Positions 7,073-16,739 of a stretch of 64,000 nt of DNA are shown here, in pieces. Source of the DNA: Pythium myriotylum (Eukaryota > Oomycota > Peronosporomycetes > Pythiales > Pythiaceae); the NCBI GenBank assembly GCA_023091665.1, contig JALJCQ010000012.1, positions 2,852,001-2,916,000 of the forward strand, in the 5' to 3' direction. Position numbers and translations under genes: made by a program. The notes under the pieces are model-generated. The model was not told the origin of the DNA. It ran no database searches and saw nothing but the letters and a program-made list of their open reading frames with translations. The stretch's first letter is position 1. Each line of letters starts with the position of its first letter.

Positions 7073-10000
7073 CTACTTAAGCTCCACCATGCCAAGACCG
7101 CGGACGAGATCCCAATGCTTGGTGCTTCCGAGAGACTTGGTGAAGAGGTCTGCAATGTTCTTGTCCGATGGGATCCTCTTGACCTCGAGTTGCTTGCCTT
7201 GGAGCTCGTGCATGAAGAAGAACTTGGGGTCGATATGCTTCGTCCGATCGCTCTTGATATACCCTTGTTGGACTTGGGCGATACATGCATTGTTGTCTTC
7301 GTAGATGGCGATGGGTGGCAGCTCATTGGTGATGCCAAGTCCTTTGCGGATAAACTTGACAAAGAGTCTGATCCAGACACATTCGCGGCATGCTTCGTAG
7401 AGTGCAATGATCTCAGACTGGTTTGTCGATGTTGCGGCGATTGTTTGCTTCGTCGACTTCCATGAAATGGCGGCTCCGGCAGACACGAACACGTAGCCAG
7501 ACTGAGAACGAGCCTTGTGTGGATCTGACAGATAACCAGCATCGGCATAACCATAAATGTCGTCAGTAGTCAACAGGGAAACATCACGAGCAAGTTCTCC
7601 TCTGCGATACAACAAACCGTAGTCCTTGGTCTTAGCCAGATATCTCATCAGTTGCTTTACGCCAGACCAACGTCTCTTGGTGGGTTCAGATGAATAGCGT
7701 GCAAGCACGCTAACGGCGAAAGCGATATCTGGGCGCGAGCAGTTGGCAAGGTACAAGAGCGCGCCGATGGCCTCTCTGTACGGATACTTCTCGCCAAGGA
7801 CTTCTTCACTGCCGCGTCTTGGGCCGTATACGTCACTCTCTGGCTTCAAGCTGCGCACCACCATGGGAGTCTTAGCGGCTCTCGAGACCTCCCCCATGCT
7901 GAAGCGCTCCAGCAGCTTCGCAATGTACGTTGCTTGATGCAACATAATCCCTTTCGGGTTCTGGTGGATCTGCAACCCCAGACAGAATGAGAGTAGACCA
8001 AGGTCCTTCACCTTGAACTCGGCCTTCAATGCTGTCATCACAGCTTCTACTGCCGCGTCAGAGCCCACCATGACGATGTCATCGACATAGATCCCAATAA
8101 TGGCGATCTCGGCGCCGCTTCGCTTGACGAACAAGCATGGGGAGCACTCGTGCGTCTGAAAACCACACTTCTCTAAGTACTGCGAAAAGTGCAAGTACCA
8201 AATTCTGCCAGCTTGCTTCAACCCATAGAGAGACTTGTGTATCCGAACACATGGGAGCCTCAGCGACTCCTCCCCCTCAACACGTAAACCCTCGGGCACT
8301 CTCATGTAGAGCTCGACGTCAATGACTCCATACAAGTAGGCAGTCTCAATGTCTGCTTGCTTCACTTTCATGTCGTTCCTGGCAGCGAACGCTAACAACC
8401 AACGAAGGGTTGTCATGGTCATGACTGGCGAATACGTGTCTGAGTAATCGATGCCGAACCGTTGCGTGAATCCTTGTGCAACCAGGCGCGCCTTATAGCG
8501 AACTACTTTGCCTGTTTGGTCTCGTTTCCGGTTGAAGACCCATCTGCACCCAATCGGCTTATGACTTGGAGCGCATTCTTGCACACTACCAAACACTTTG
8601 CGATTCAGCAACGATTGGAGCTCAGCCTTGATTGCAGCCTTCCACTGTGGCCAATCGGGCGATGCTCGACAATCTTCAATTGTCGTTGGGTCGGCATCCT
8701 GATCCTTGAGAGTAAGGAACGTACTCAAGTTGGCCTCTGCAAGCGTATCCACCGACGCACCAGTATGGACATCGGGGTGTGACTCAGCAGGAGGCTCAAC
8801 AGCAACTGCGCTACCATGAAGCTCGGCTCTGGTCCGACGCTTCCGCGGCACAAGGTCTTTGGCACCTTTGGGGCGACCACGTTTATTGTTTTGTGGCGCC
8901 ACCACAGTAGCTGGGGTTGGATCGACAGCTACTGGTGCTGGGTAGTTGGTTGCTTCGTTGACCGACGATCTCGTTACGCGCTCAGTAGCCGCGAAGGCAT
9001 CTGGAGCGTTCTGCGCAATACGGTGGAGATGTAGGATTCGACGCACATCCTTCTCCCCCTGACCGGTGTATGGGTCACGGTGGGACTCCTTCGTGCGTGA
9101 CTGATCGAAGACGAACTGATCGCGGCTGTCATCATCCTCAGTGCTTCCCAGCTTTGGGAATGTAGACTCATCAAACTCACACATAGTGATGTGAGCGACG
9201 AACAAGTCACCAGTCTCGGGACTTAGATACCGGATGATAGATGGCGACTGAAAGCCAACATAGATTCCAAGTTGTCGTTTCGGTCCGAACTTAGACTTTT
9301 GGTGAGGCGGTATGGGCACATACACCGCGCAGCCAAAGATCTTCAGGTGTGCGACAGACGGCGAGAAGCCATGCGCAAGTTCGTACGGTGACAGAACATT
9401 CTCAGCTGACGGTCTGTACAGGAGAAGGTCGCCAGCATGGAGTACAGCATGTCCCCAACACGACATAGGTAAATTTGAACGAAGGAGTAGGGGGCGAGCT
9501 ACCATCTGCACAAGCTTCACGAAATTCTCAGCGTTCGTGTTGTGTGCGTAGGGTACAGAGGTCTCCAAGGTTATGCCGGACGAGGCGCAGAACTCTTGAA
9601 ATGACTTCGAGACATACTCCGAGGCATTATCGACGCGGACGTTCCTGATGGGGTGACTTGGGAACTGTGCCTTCAGCTGGATGATGGCGATAAGCAGCTT
9701 TGGCATCACCTCGTTCTTGGAAGTGAGGAGTTGTACCTTGGAGAAGCGCGCCGATGTGTCCTTCACCACCATATAGTAGCTGAATGGTCCTGAGGGTGGC
9801 GAGATGGGCCCACACACGTCGCTCACGAGGGTCTCGAAGTGGCTGTGAGGCTTGAACTTCTCTCTGGAGAACGAATTCTTCTTCTTGTTCGGAAGCTTCC
9901 CCATCGTGCAAGGCGGGCAGACCCGAGGGAGACGCCTTGGGATACTTAGAGCACTCAAAGGTATGCCCCGAACGGCCTTGGTAATCTTCTTCAACATTCC

Positions 10001-11491
10001 TCGTCCTGGATGGCCCATGCGATCATGCCATAACAGCAACGCATCCTTGTCGGCGCGTGAAGGCACTTCTGCAAGGTAGGTGGCATTGAGCGAAGACGTG
10101 GGTTTGATGTGCGAGAAGTATAGGCCATTGCCAGCCTGTGAGCACTCCTCCATCACATTTCCGTCCTTGTCCACTAGCCTTAGACACTCTGCTCCATCCG
10201 ACGAGGTCGCCGTGTGGATGTGGAGGCCATTCTTCCGCAGATCATGGAAGCTGAGCAAGTTACGAGGGGATGCTGGCGCGTACACAGCCCTTTGGACGTC
10301 AATCACAGTGCCGTTCGGCAAAGCAATGCGGGCGTGTCCAGCTGCCTTCGCGATCGGACTCGATCCACCCACAGTCGTGACGCTACTTGGTGCCAGAGAG
10401 GGATCAAGACTGACAAAGAACCGTTTTTCGTTGAGTATAACATGCGTCGTGGCGGAGTCGATGAGACACAAGGCCCCATCTCCCCCTTCAGCGACTACGC
10501 TAACAAAGCTCTCAACGCAGTGCGATTCGCTTTCACTGTCATCGGAGAAGTCGGACATGAACGAGACTCTCTTGCCGGAGACTGTCTTCTTGCCTTTTGT
10601 ACTGTCAGTGGACTTTGCATGCTGAGACTGTTGATACAACTTACAGTGGAATGCAGGCGTATTGCACTGTTTGGCCCAGTGTCCGAACAGCCCGCACTTG
10701 TGGCATGCGTCCTTCTGTGATGTCACCTTGCGTCCGTTCCTCGCATGGGGCTTGGCGTTCCGATAGCCACCACGCTTGCCGTGCCGTCCTTTCCACTGCT
10801 TCTTGCCTCCGCGCTTTTGCTTCTGCTGGTTCTGTCCACCAGCATCACCATAGTTCACTTCGGGTGTGGAACCAGGTGTTGGGGGCAAGCGGCGCTCATC
10901 ATGATTGCGTTGGAGCAGCAAGCCGTGCTTCTCGTCGAGCAACAGCACAGCAACAAGCTTGTCGAAGGTGTCATGGTTCATGCGTCTGTACTGCATCGCC
11001 AGGATACGTTCTGACGGGTTGAAAGTCGTCAGAGTCTTCTCAATCTTCTCAGCCTCAGTGATCTTGCGATCACACCATGACAGCTCGCTCGTGATGCCAT
11101 AAAGCTTTGTCGTGTACTCTGTTACCGTCTTGAAGTTGTAAAAGCACAACTTATTCCACTCGTCGTTCAGCAAAGGCAGCATTGCTTGCTTCCGGTCAGT
11201 GTCAAACCGAAGCTTCAGACTCTGCCATATCACGGCAGGGTTCTGTTCTTCCAAGTAGTTGAACTTCAAGTCCTTGTGCAAGTGCCTGAGGATCAGGCAC
11301 ACAGCACGGGCAGCATTCCGACGTCTCTCTTCTGCTTGAGCATTGCTTGTAACAGGTACGACAAACGCGGGGTCAACCGTTGCTCCAAGACCATCGGCAC
11401 AGAGGTAGTTGTACGCCTCAAGTGCCCAAACGATGTAGTTCGTTCCAGCAACATCAAGTGCTGGGAACTTGAGTTTTTCCAAGTCAGACAT
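7073..11491 (-). CDS. Copia gag-pol polyprotein
   Basis: 1472 aa, single frame. Domains in order: UBN2-type gag (1-230); CCHC knuckle C263-x2-C-x4-H-x4-C; aspartic protease at D345, where the motif reads D-S-A-T-T-H rather than the common D-S-G. The integrase follows, with an H489/H494/C525/C528 zinc site and D558, D621, E655. Reverse transcriptase has the YVDD box at 1135-1138. RNase H (about 1300-1450) has GYADAGY and a C-terminal RTKHID motif. The integrase-before-RT order defines Ty1/copia. All catalytic residues of integrase and RT are visible. The Ala in place of Gly in the protease motif is unusual; it could weaken the enzyme or be a lineage trait. Confidence 0.95.
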   Translation of the reverse strand: MSDLEKLKFPALDVAGTNYIVWALEAYNYLCADGLGATVDPAFVVPVTSNAQAEERRRNAARAVCLILRHLHKDLKFNYLEEQNPAVIWQSLKLRFDTDRKQAMLPLLNDEWNKLCFYNFKTVTEYTTKLYGITSELSWCDRKITEAEKIEKTLTTFNPSERILAMQYRRMNHDTFDKLVAVLLLDEKHGLLLQRNHDERRLPPTPGSTPEVNYGDAGGQNQQKQKRGGKKQWKGRHGKRGGYRNAKPHARNGRKVTSQKDACHKCGLFGHWAKQCNTPAFHCKLYQQSQHAKSTDSTKGKKTVSGKRVSFMSDFSDDSESESHCVESFVSVVAEGGDGALCLIDSATTHVILNEKRFFVSLDPSLAPSSVTTVGGSSPIAKAAGHARIALPNGTVIDVQRAVYAPASPRNLLSFHDLRKNGLHIHTATSSDGAECLRLVDKDGNVMEECSQAGNGLYFSHIKPTSSLNATYLAEVPSRADKDALLLWHDRMGHPGRGMLKKITKAVRGIPLSALSIPRRLPRVCPPCTMGKLPNKKKNSFSREKFKPHSHFETLVSDVCGPISPPSGPFSYYMVVKDTSARFSKVQLLTSKNEVMPKLLIAIIQLKAQFPSHPIRNVRVDNASEYVSKSFQEFCASSGITLETSVPYAHNTNAENFVKLVQMVARPLLLRSNLPMSCWGHAVLHAGDLLLYRPSAENVLSPYELAHGFSPSVAHLKIFGCAVYVPIPPHQKSKFGPKRQLGIYVGFQSPSIIRYLSPETGDLFVAHITMCEFDESTFPKLGSTEDDDSRDQFVFDQSRTKESHRDPYTGQGEKDVRRILHLHRIAQNAPDAFAATERVTRSSVNEATNYPAPVAVDPTPATVVAPQNNKRGRPKGAKDLVPRKRRTRAELHGSAVAVEPPAESHPDVHTGASVDTLAEANLSTFLTLKDQDADPTTIEDCRASPDWPQWKAAIKAELQSLLNRKVFGSVQECAPSHKPIGCRWVFNRKRDQTGKVVRYKARLVAQGFTQRFGIDYSDTYSPVMTMTTLRWLLAFAARNDMKVKQADIETAYLYGVIDVELYMRVPEGLRVEGEESLRLPCVRIHKSLYGLKQAGRIWYLHFSQYLEKCGFQTHECSPCLFVKRSGAEIAIIGIYVDDIVMVGSDAAVEAVMTALKAEFKVKDLGLLSFCLGLQIHQNPKGIMLHQATYIAKLLERFSMGEVSRAAKTPMVVRSLKPESDVYGPRRGSEEVLGEKYPYREAIGALLYLANCSRPDIAFAVSVLARYSSEPTKRRWSGVKQLMRYLAKTKDYGLLYRRGELARDVSLLTTDDIYGYADAGYLSDPHKARSQSGYVFVSAGAAISWKSTKQTIAATSTNQSEIIALYEACRECVWIRLFVKFIRKGLGITNELPPIAIYEDNNACIAQVQQGYIKSDRTKHIDPKFFFMHELQGKQLEVKRIPSDKNIADLFTKSLGSTKHWDLVRGLGMVELK

Positions 11492-11532
11492 TTTGGAAAC
11501 GAACTAAGTGTCTTTTTAGAACAAGTTACAAG

Positions 11533-12060
11533 CTAGTAGTTGACACAAGCGTAGCAGGAGAAGCAGTTCTTGTCGTGCGCTTCGCGCCTCTTCTTCGCAG
11601 CTTCGTCGGCGGCTTGCTTGGCAGCGATTTCGTCCGACCGCAAGATGTCGAAGATGGCGGTGTCGACGACTTTGCGCTGGCAGTCCGAATGGAACGGGAG
11701 AATGCCGAGAGCCTTGACGATCGCCTTCGTGCGGTTGCAGCCGACGGCGTGCTTGTTGAGCTCCTCGACGAAGCGGTGCTGGAGCCGGACCGTGCGCTCG
11801 ATGGAGGCTTGGAGGTCGTCACGGAGCTTGTCGAGCGCCTTCTGGTCGTCCTCCTTCAGGGAGCGGATGCGCTTGAAGTCGGAGCGCGAGTCGAACGTCT
11901 GGACGTGGCGAGAACGGCGGCGGCTCCGGACTTTGACGGTCTTGACGGCTGGCCCAGCGGCGGAGAGGTTGAGCACCTTCTTCGTCTTCGTTGTCTTGGC
12001 GGCACTCGTACCCATGCAAGCGGGAATGGGGGCAGGCAACTCGGCTAGAGGCCACGCCAC
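11533..12060 (-). CDS. Extra leader ORF of the copia element (unknown protein)
   Basis: 175 aa (or 160 aa from the internal Met at 12015), lying between the 5' LTR and gag-pol, ending 41 bp before the gag-pol ATG in a different frame. Basic N-terminal third (RSRRRSRH), then a helical region (residues about 60-110) and a predicted long helix ending in a Cys-containing tail (NCFSCYACVNY). No gag, protease or chromodomain feature, and no known family recognised. Canonical copia elements have a short untranslated leader, so a long open frame here is notable. GC content is higher than in gag-pol. It may be a captured host sequence or a lineage-specific accessory protein. Confidence 0.55.
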   Translation of the reverse strand: MAWPLAELPAPIPACMGTSAAKTTKTKKVLNLSAAGPAVKTVKVRSRRRSRHVQTFDSRSDFKRIRSLKEDDQKALDKLRDDLQASIERTVRLQHRFVEELNKHAVGCNRTKAIVKALGILPFHSDCQRKVVDTAIFDILRSDEIAAKQAADEAAKKRREAHDKNCFSCYACVNY

Positions 12061-12302
12061 GGATCCACGGCAATTACAGCAGGGGCTTCGGCTTGAACGG
12101 GCAGGCCAACGTAGGGACCGGGGGACAGTCCACGGGTCGGGTTCAAGCGGGTCTTGCGCGGCGGGCAGAGGGACGGCGAGAGGTTCGCGTCAGCGAGCGG
12201 TCCAACAGCCTGCGCGGGTCGGGTCGGCGAGTCGACGGGTCGGCGAGAGGTCCGGGCTGACGGGTCGGGTCGGCTTGGCGGCGGGTCTCAGTGCTGATAA
12301 CG

Positions 12303-12628
12303 TGAGACGGGTTGACTTAGCCGGGACCGAGGGTGGACTTAGGCGAGGCCGAGGTTGACTTAGGAGGGGCGAGTTGACTTGAGCAGTAGATGGTAGAAGA
12401 CCGAATGAGCTATATTTCCTGGGATGAAAATGGTGGGTGTAGGGAGCTAGCGCTGCAGAGTTCTGTGTCCTACATGGCCTGGATTTATTCACCCATCAAT
12501 CGTGGTGGCAGCCATCATTTGTGGCGGCGTCCATCATTGCCCGGCGCTCACAATCCTTGGTGACGCGCCGGCAACTGATTCCCAGGAATCACATGTAAAC
12601 ATAGAGTAAACATGGAGGAACTGTCTCA
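12303..12628 (-). repeat. Copia 5' LTR (right copy)
   Basis: 326 bp, apparently identical to 6638-6963. It would supply the promoter for minus-strand transcription of the element. Confidence 0.93.
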
Positions 12629-12908
12629 AAATGGAATTTTTTTGGAGCTGGACATGGACACTTGGCCATCATTTATCTGAATTCATAACATCTGATATGT
12701 TTCATAACTGATATCGTTGCTTCTGATAACGAGAATCGAGGTGGCCACCTTTTTATATCTGCAATGACAATTCTGATCTTGGCGACGGAAGCGACGATGG
12801 CACGACAACTGTGCAGGTAGAACGCGTCCATGGCGCCACAGGTTCTGGTAGAAGCGGGGGCGAGCTGCACGACGGGCCGTTGGCGAGTTGGCGCGGTAGA
12901 TTATCAAT
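12629..12908. repeat. Non-coding flank with inverted-repeat arm
   Basis: Right half of the split sequence into which copia inserted. About 12640-12760 is an imperfect inverted copy of about 6440-6560, sharing the GTGTCCA..GTCCAGCT and ATCAGAAGCRACGATAT segments. No gene seen. Confidence 0.5.
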
Positions 12909-13807
12909 TTAGAGGTTTTGCATAGGTGCATTAAAATAATGAAACCGTGGGGCGACGCCGGGCAGCAGGATGGGAGCGAGCGTAGCACGCAGGTGGCCGA
13001 TGAGTTCGCCAGCGCGTAACTCTGATGGACAAGTCCAGATGCCGACAGCGCCAGGGAACGCGGGCACATTTCCAGGTGCGAGTCCAGAGGGAATGACGAC
13101 TGCACCCGGGTTGATGTTCATAGCCTGTAGGTTGAAGATAACCGTTGGTGGATCGAGCAGCTTCGCGAGCGCCGGATATTTCTTGCCCAGCTCGTCGAGC
13201 AGATGCATGATCTTTCGCCCAAGGTCGATTGCGCGACCGTCGACTTGATGGAGCGTGCCAATGCCCTGCATGAACGACAGCAATGGCCATAACTTGAACA
13301 GATCTTTGTCGATGGTGCAGATCATCACGTCTTCGGGGAAACAGTCTCGCCCGGCGGCCTCAATCTCTTCGCCAGTCTTCCAGACAACGCCGCTTGGTTG
13401 AAGACAGTCATCACGACTGAGGCAGTGCTCTCTTGGGTCGACCTACAGATAAGGTTAGAGCACATCAAACACCGAGGCTCAATGGATGGCGACTAGTAAC
13501 AATCACATACCTTCTCAAGGCGCTTGATAAGTTGGACGAATTTGCCTTTAATCTTCAAGCTCAGATAGCTATTGGGAGGCGCATGCCGCACAAGGAAGTT
13601 GCAGCGCTCGATGACATCTTCGTCGGTGAGTTCTCCAGCGCTCTTGAACTCGCTGAAAAACGTGAGTGTTTCGGCCTCGGTGAGCTTCGCGTTTCGCGGA
13701 ATATCTTGCCAGCGACGCCCAGAGATCTGGTCTGGGAGAATACTTTCGTCTCGCGGTTCCTCCTCCTCCTTGTCGTCCTCCTCATGCTCATCGCGTACCC
13801 GCTTCAT
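12909..13807 (-). CDS. Two-exon gene, unrecognised protein
   Basis: Exon 1 13511-13807, intron 13443-13510 (68 bp, GTATGT...TGTAG), exon 2 12909-13442; 276 aa. The join is in phase 0 and gives a continuous protein, which supports the model. Residues 1-30 are acidic and Lys/Glu-rich. About 35-100 is helical, with an LTFFSEFKS segment, and about 140-210 forms a conserved-looking helical core (DKDLFKLWPLLS...). The C-terminal 65 residues are Pro/Gly-rich hydrophobic. I do not recognise a family. The frame upstream of 13807 stays open into the inverted repeat, but that part is low-complexity and I take Met 13807 as the start. The gene sits just outside the left arm of the inverted duplication. 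Confidence 0.55.
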
Positions 13808-13953
13808 CGCTTCCACTCGCTTAGTGGTGGAATTCGACACTGGCGCCACCCGTACCCTAGCGGACGGAGTGTATCCTCTATGCACACTGTCCGCTCCTCC
13901 TTCGCATATAAGAGCACCGAGCGTACCCCTAGACACCCTCAGAGACAGCGATG

Positions 13954-14592
13954 ATGTACTATATAGTACTGCACGCGTCCTTTCTCGTTGGATGCGGACT
14001 TGATGCGGATGGCAACGGACACAGCGACACAGGGACACAGGGGTCTGCGTTCTGCGTTCTGCGTTCTGCTGTGCGTTTTGCGTGTTTGGCTTCCGATTCG
14101 CCGGAGAGACCGAGAGACCGAGAGACTGAGCGAGACAGGCAGATCGATTGGAGGCCGATCGAATATCAATACTGTACGGTACGATCCATCGACTTTCATT
14201 CTTTCTGTCGATTCGGTCGTCGATGTGGATTTTGTTGATGCTGCTCTGTGTGTTGGATGTGGTGATCATCGACGAGTGGTTTTCTTGGCGTCGACGCGCA
14301 AGAGCCCACTTTGGCGGACGGAAGTGGGGCCAAGCTCCTCGATCGATGTGTCGAATGTAGCGTCGGAGGAATGGACGCAGAGCATGGAGAAAGAGATCGG
14401 ATTCGAGCAGCCTCGAATGGATCGAGACCACCTCGATTCGTATCCAATTCGATTTCGAAGTCGAGTTCGAGTTCGAGTTCGAGTTGCATGGGATTCGGAT
14501 TCGGACTCAGTTGGATCCAGTTCAATTCAAGTGGGCTCAATTCAATGAGTCGACAGAGCAGCTCCACGACCACGCCCAACGAATGAATTGAA
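13954..14592 (+). repeat. Left arm (A) of large inverted duplication
   Basis: About 640 bp, near-identical in inverted orientation to 17962-18590. It contains a TTCGAG-rich hexamer run (about 14455-14485) and a TGCGTTC run (14045-14072). The outer end is a GTACTATATAGTAC palindrome. All open frames inside are mirrored in the other arm and look non-coding. Confidence 0.9.
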
Positions 14593-16482
14593 CAATGCCG
14601 CGCATTCGCACGGGAAGCTCTGGATATTGGAAATGGGAGGGTCCGATCCGGGTCAGGACCAGGTCAGGTCTTGTCGTTCGGTCACGTGACCTGGGTGTGG
14701 AGAAAAGATGTGACCTGCAAAAAATGGAAGCAGATTAGGTCACAGATTTCTTGCCACTATTGCATGATCTCCATTCTCCTTTCTCCATTTCGGCTTTGAC
14801 TCCCGCTTGAAGGGAGAATGCACATCAAGTTGTGCCCTGAGCTCTCATCATGTAAAGGGGAACGCAGCGGAAATAGACGGATTCAAAAGAGTAGACGCAT
14901 TTTTTCAATAAAAAGATGAAGTATAGCCAGACTCTTTGGCATGGATGTACCACGAGAGCCCGATTCTTTGACCCCGAAGAGCTTGGTGAGCTCCCGTGCG
15001 TGTGACTCGCTGTGACTGGGCTTTTCGATCCGCCAGCACGTGGACACCGCCGCCGAGGCCGTGTTTGCACTAGGATACGGATGCGTGTTGGCGCTGGCAC
15101 CGACGCTGAACCCGGGGGACGAGCGCGGCGATACCCCAACCTCGTGGGACGGCCACTCTGACGTTTGCAATCTGCTCACTAACGATCTACTTCCGTGGTG
15201 GACTTCCTCCCCACCGCGTTGAGCACCTGTAGGTCCTACACGTATTGCACGTAGCTATTGAAAATCACACCATTGATCTCAATAAACTTCACTTCGAAAC
15301 GGAACGTGCGCGGCAATACGAACAGCTGGCTTGAGTCGTACCCGTGCTTCAAGTGGTGTGTTGAAGTGGAGAACGACTCGCAGCTCATCGGCGAGGCATT
15401 GGGGCGCACGGCGCGCGCGTGGCACAGTTGGCGAGCAACCCGCTGGCCATGAGCGAGTGATTGTCGGACCACCTCGCACCCTTCGGCTGCAGTAGCTGCG
15501 CGCGTTCGGACAGATACAGCTCGCTCGCTCGCGCTGGCGCGCAAGGGCTTCTTCATTAATGTCTGGCGCCACGCCGACGACACGCGCGCGCGGCAAGCGC
15601 CTGGGCTACTGACCATGTTGAAGGGAGCTTGCGTGCATCAACATCGGAGACAGTCGCCAGAAGACCCAGGCAGCGCGTAAGGCGACGACGCGCTGAAGCT
15701 CACGCATCCGCGAAACACCAGCTCCTGCTGGCAATCCTGTTGTCTGTGGTGACGAACGTGTTGATACTGCGGCTGAAATCGAAGATGTGCTGGCAGTTAG
15801 ACGTCCGTGAGCGTACGTGAACAAGGTCTTCTGGACACTGTATCTAGCGCCTAAGCTGATAGCTACCAGCGCGAGGTTGAACTTGTCATTGTCATCAGAT
15901 GGCCGTGGGCACATCGTAGTTGATGATCGCTATGCCCACGACGATGGCCTCCCATGCGATGGCCACAACTCAAGTCCGTCATCCCACAGCCAGGATCTGC
16001 CATGCAGATCAGCCTCAGCTCGCCGCCTCCGGCTGATCAGCTACGGCAGCTGCTGCATCCAGTCCCCCATCAAAAGCACATCTCAACCCACCAAAACGTC
16101 GTCGGTTTGACCCATCAGCACGAGTCGACTTTGCCCAGAAATTGAACATCACACGTCGTACCGTACAGCGAAATGAACACCCATACTGGCACCAGGCCAA
16201 TCGAGTCGCAAATCCCAAAATGCGAAGATTGTTGAATGAATGTGCATGTCATATTTCCCAGCGTGAATGTTGCACCAGGCCGGTAGAGAAGACATCCACC
16301 AAAAACGTTGAAGATTCTTAGAGTATATCGGCTATAAGAGTTCTTTATAACGTCAAATAGGCTAATGTCAGTATATGATACTATCTTTTACGAAAAATAA
16401 TGTATTCATAGAAGTAAGTGGACCCGAGTAGGATCCCACCTATACTCTGGATATTCATATCCAGAGTATAGGTGGGATCCTA
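14593..16482. other. 1.9-kb insertion-like segment inside the left arm
   Basis: In the right arm the A' and B' blocks are contiguous; here the same blocks are separated by this 1.9-kb segment, with GAA on both sides of the junction. It ends in the palindrome at 16429-16482. Short open frames (for example 14883-15179 -, 15606-15914 -, 15817-16110 +) show no recognisable domain and overlap freely on both strands. No gene called. Confidence 0.45.
16429..16482. repeat. 54-bp near-perfect palindrome (26-bp arms, 2-nt loop)
   Basis: TAGGATCCCACCTATACTCT... reads the same on the other strand apart from a central TC. The arms are 26 bp with no mismatch. It abuts block B of the inverted duplication. 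Confidence 0.92.
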
Positions 16483-16637
16483 GAATCAAGTCAACGATAG
16501 AATGATTCTTTTCATTTATGCCGTCGTGTTTGAACAGGACGACATTGCATTGACAAGGTCAGGTCGCAGGGTCTAACAGTCTCAAGATCTGAAGGTATTG
16601 CGGTGACAAGACGATGTGTTTTGTGTTCTGTTTGTGT
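16483..16637 (+). repeat. Inner inverted-repeat block B
   Basis: About 155 bp, matching 17808-17961 in inverted orientation with a few mismatches. Together with A/A' it makes a nested inverted duplication around the LOR gene remnant. Confidence 0.85.
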
Positions 16638-16739
16638 TTCAAGAGTTAAGAGCCAAGTCCGACCTACTCCAACGCGAAATTTTGCTGTGACGTCACATCG
16701 GTAAGTGCGCTACACAACCATCATTGAGCAAAATTAACG

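Larger units (their letters stand above)
6638..12628 (-). mobile_element. Young, complete Ty1/copia LTR retrotransposon
   Basis: 5991-bp element on the minus strand. Two 326-bp LTRs (6638-6963 and 12303-12628) look identical base for base. They begin TGAGAC and end GTCTCA. The flanks carry the same pentamer, AAATG (6633-6637 and 12629-12633), which is a target-site duplication. A purine tract (GAGGGGGAG on the minus strand, 6964-6972) precedes the 3' LTR. Next to the 5' LTR lies a TTATCAG-containing stretch (about 12286-12302) resembling the copia half-tRNA-iMet primer site. The internal part holds a leader ORF and one long gag-pol frame without interruption. Everything indicates a very recent, possibly still competent insertion. 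Confidence 0.95.

Noticed and set aside
11570..12358. 262-aa plus-strand frame in the copia leader
   Set aside because: Antisense to the leader ORF and running into the LTR; Arg-rich, no motif.
14196..14579. 127-aa frame repeated at 17972-18355
   Set aside because: Duplicated because the arms are inverted copies; Leu/Glu periodicity comes from the TTCGAG hexamer run, not from a protein.
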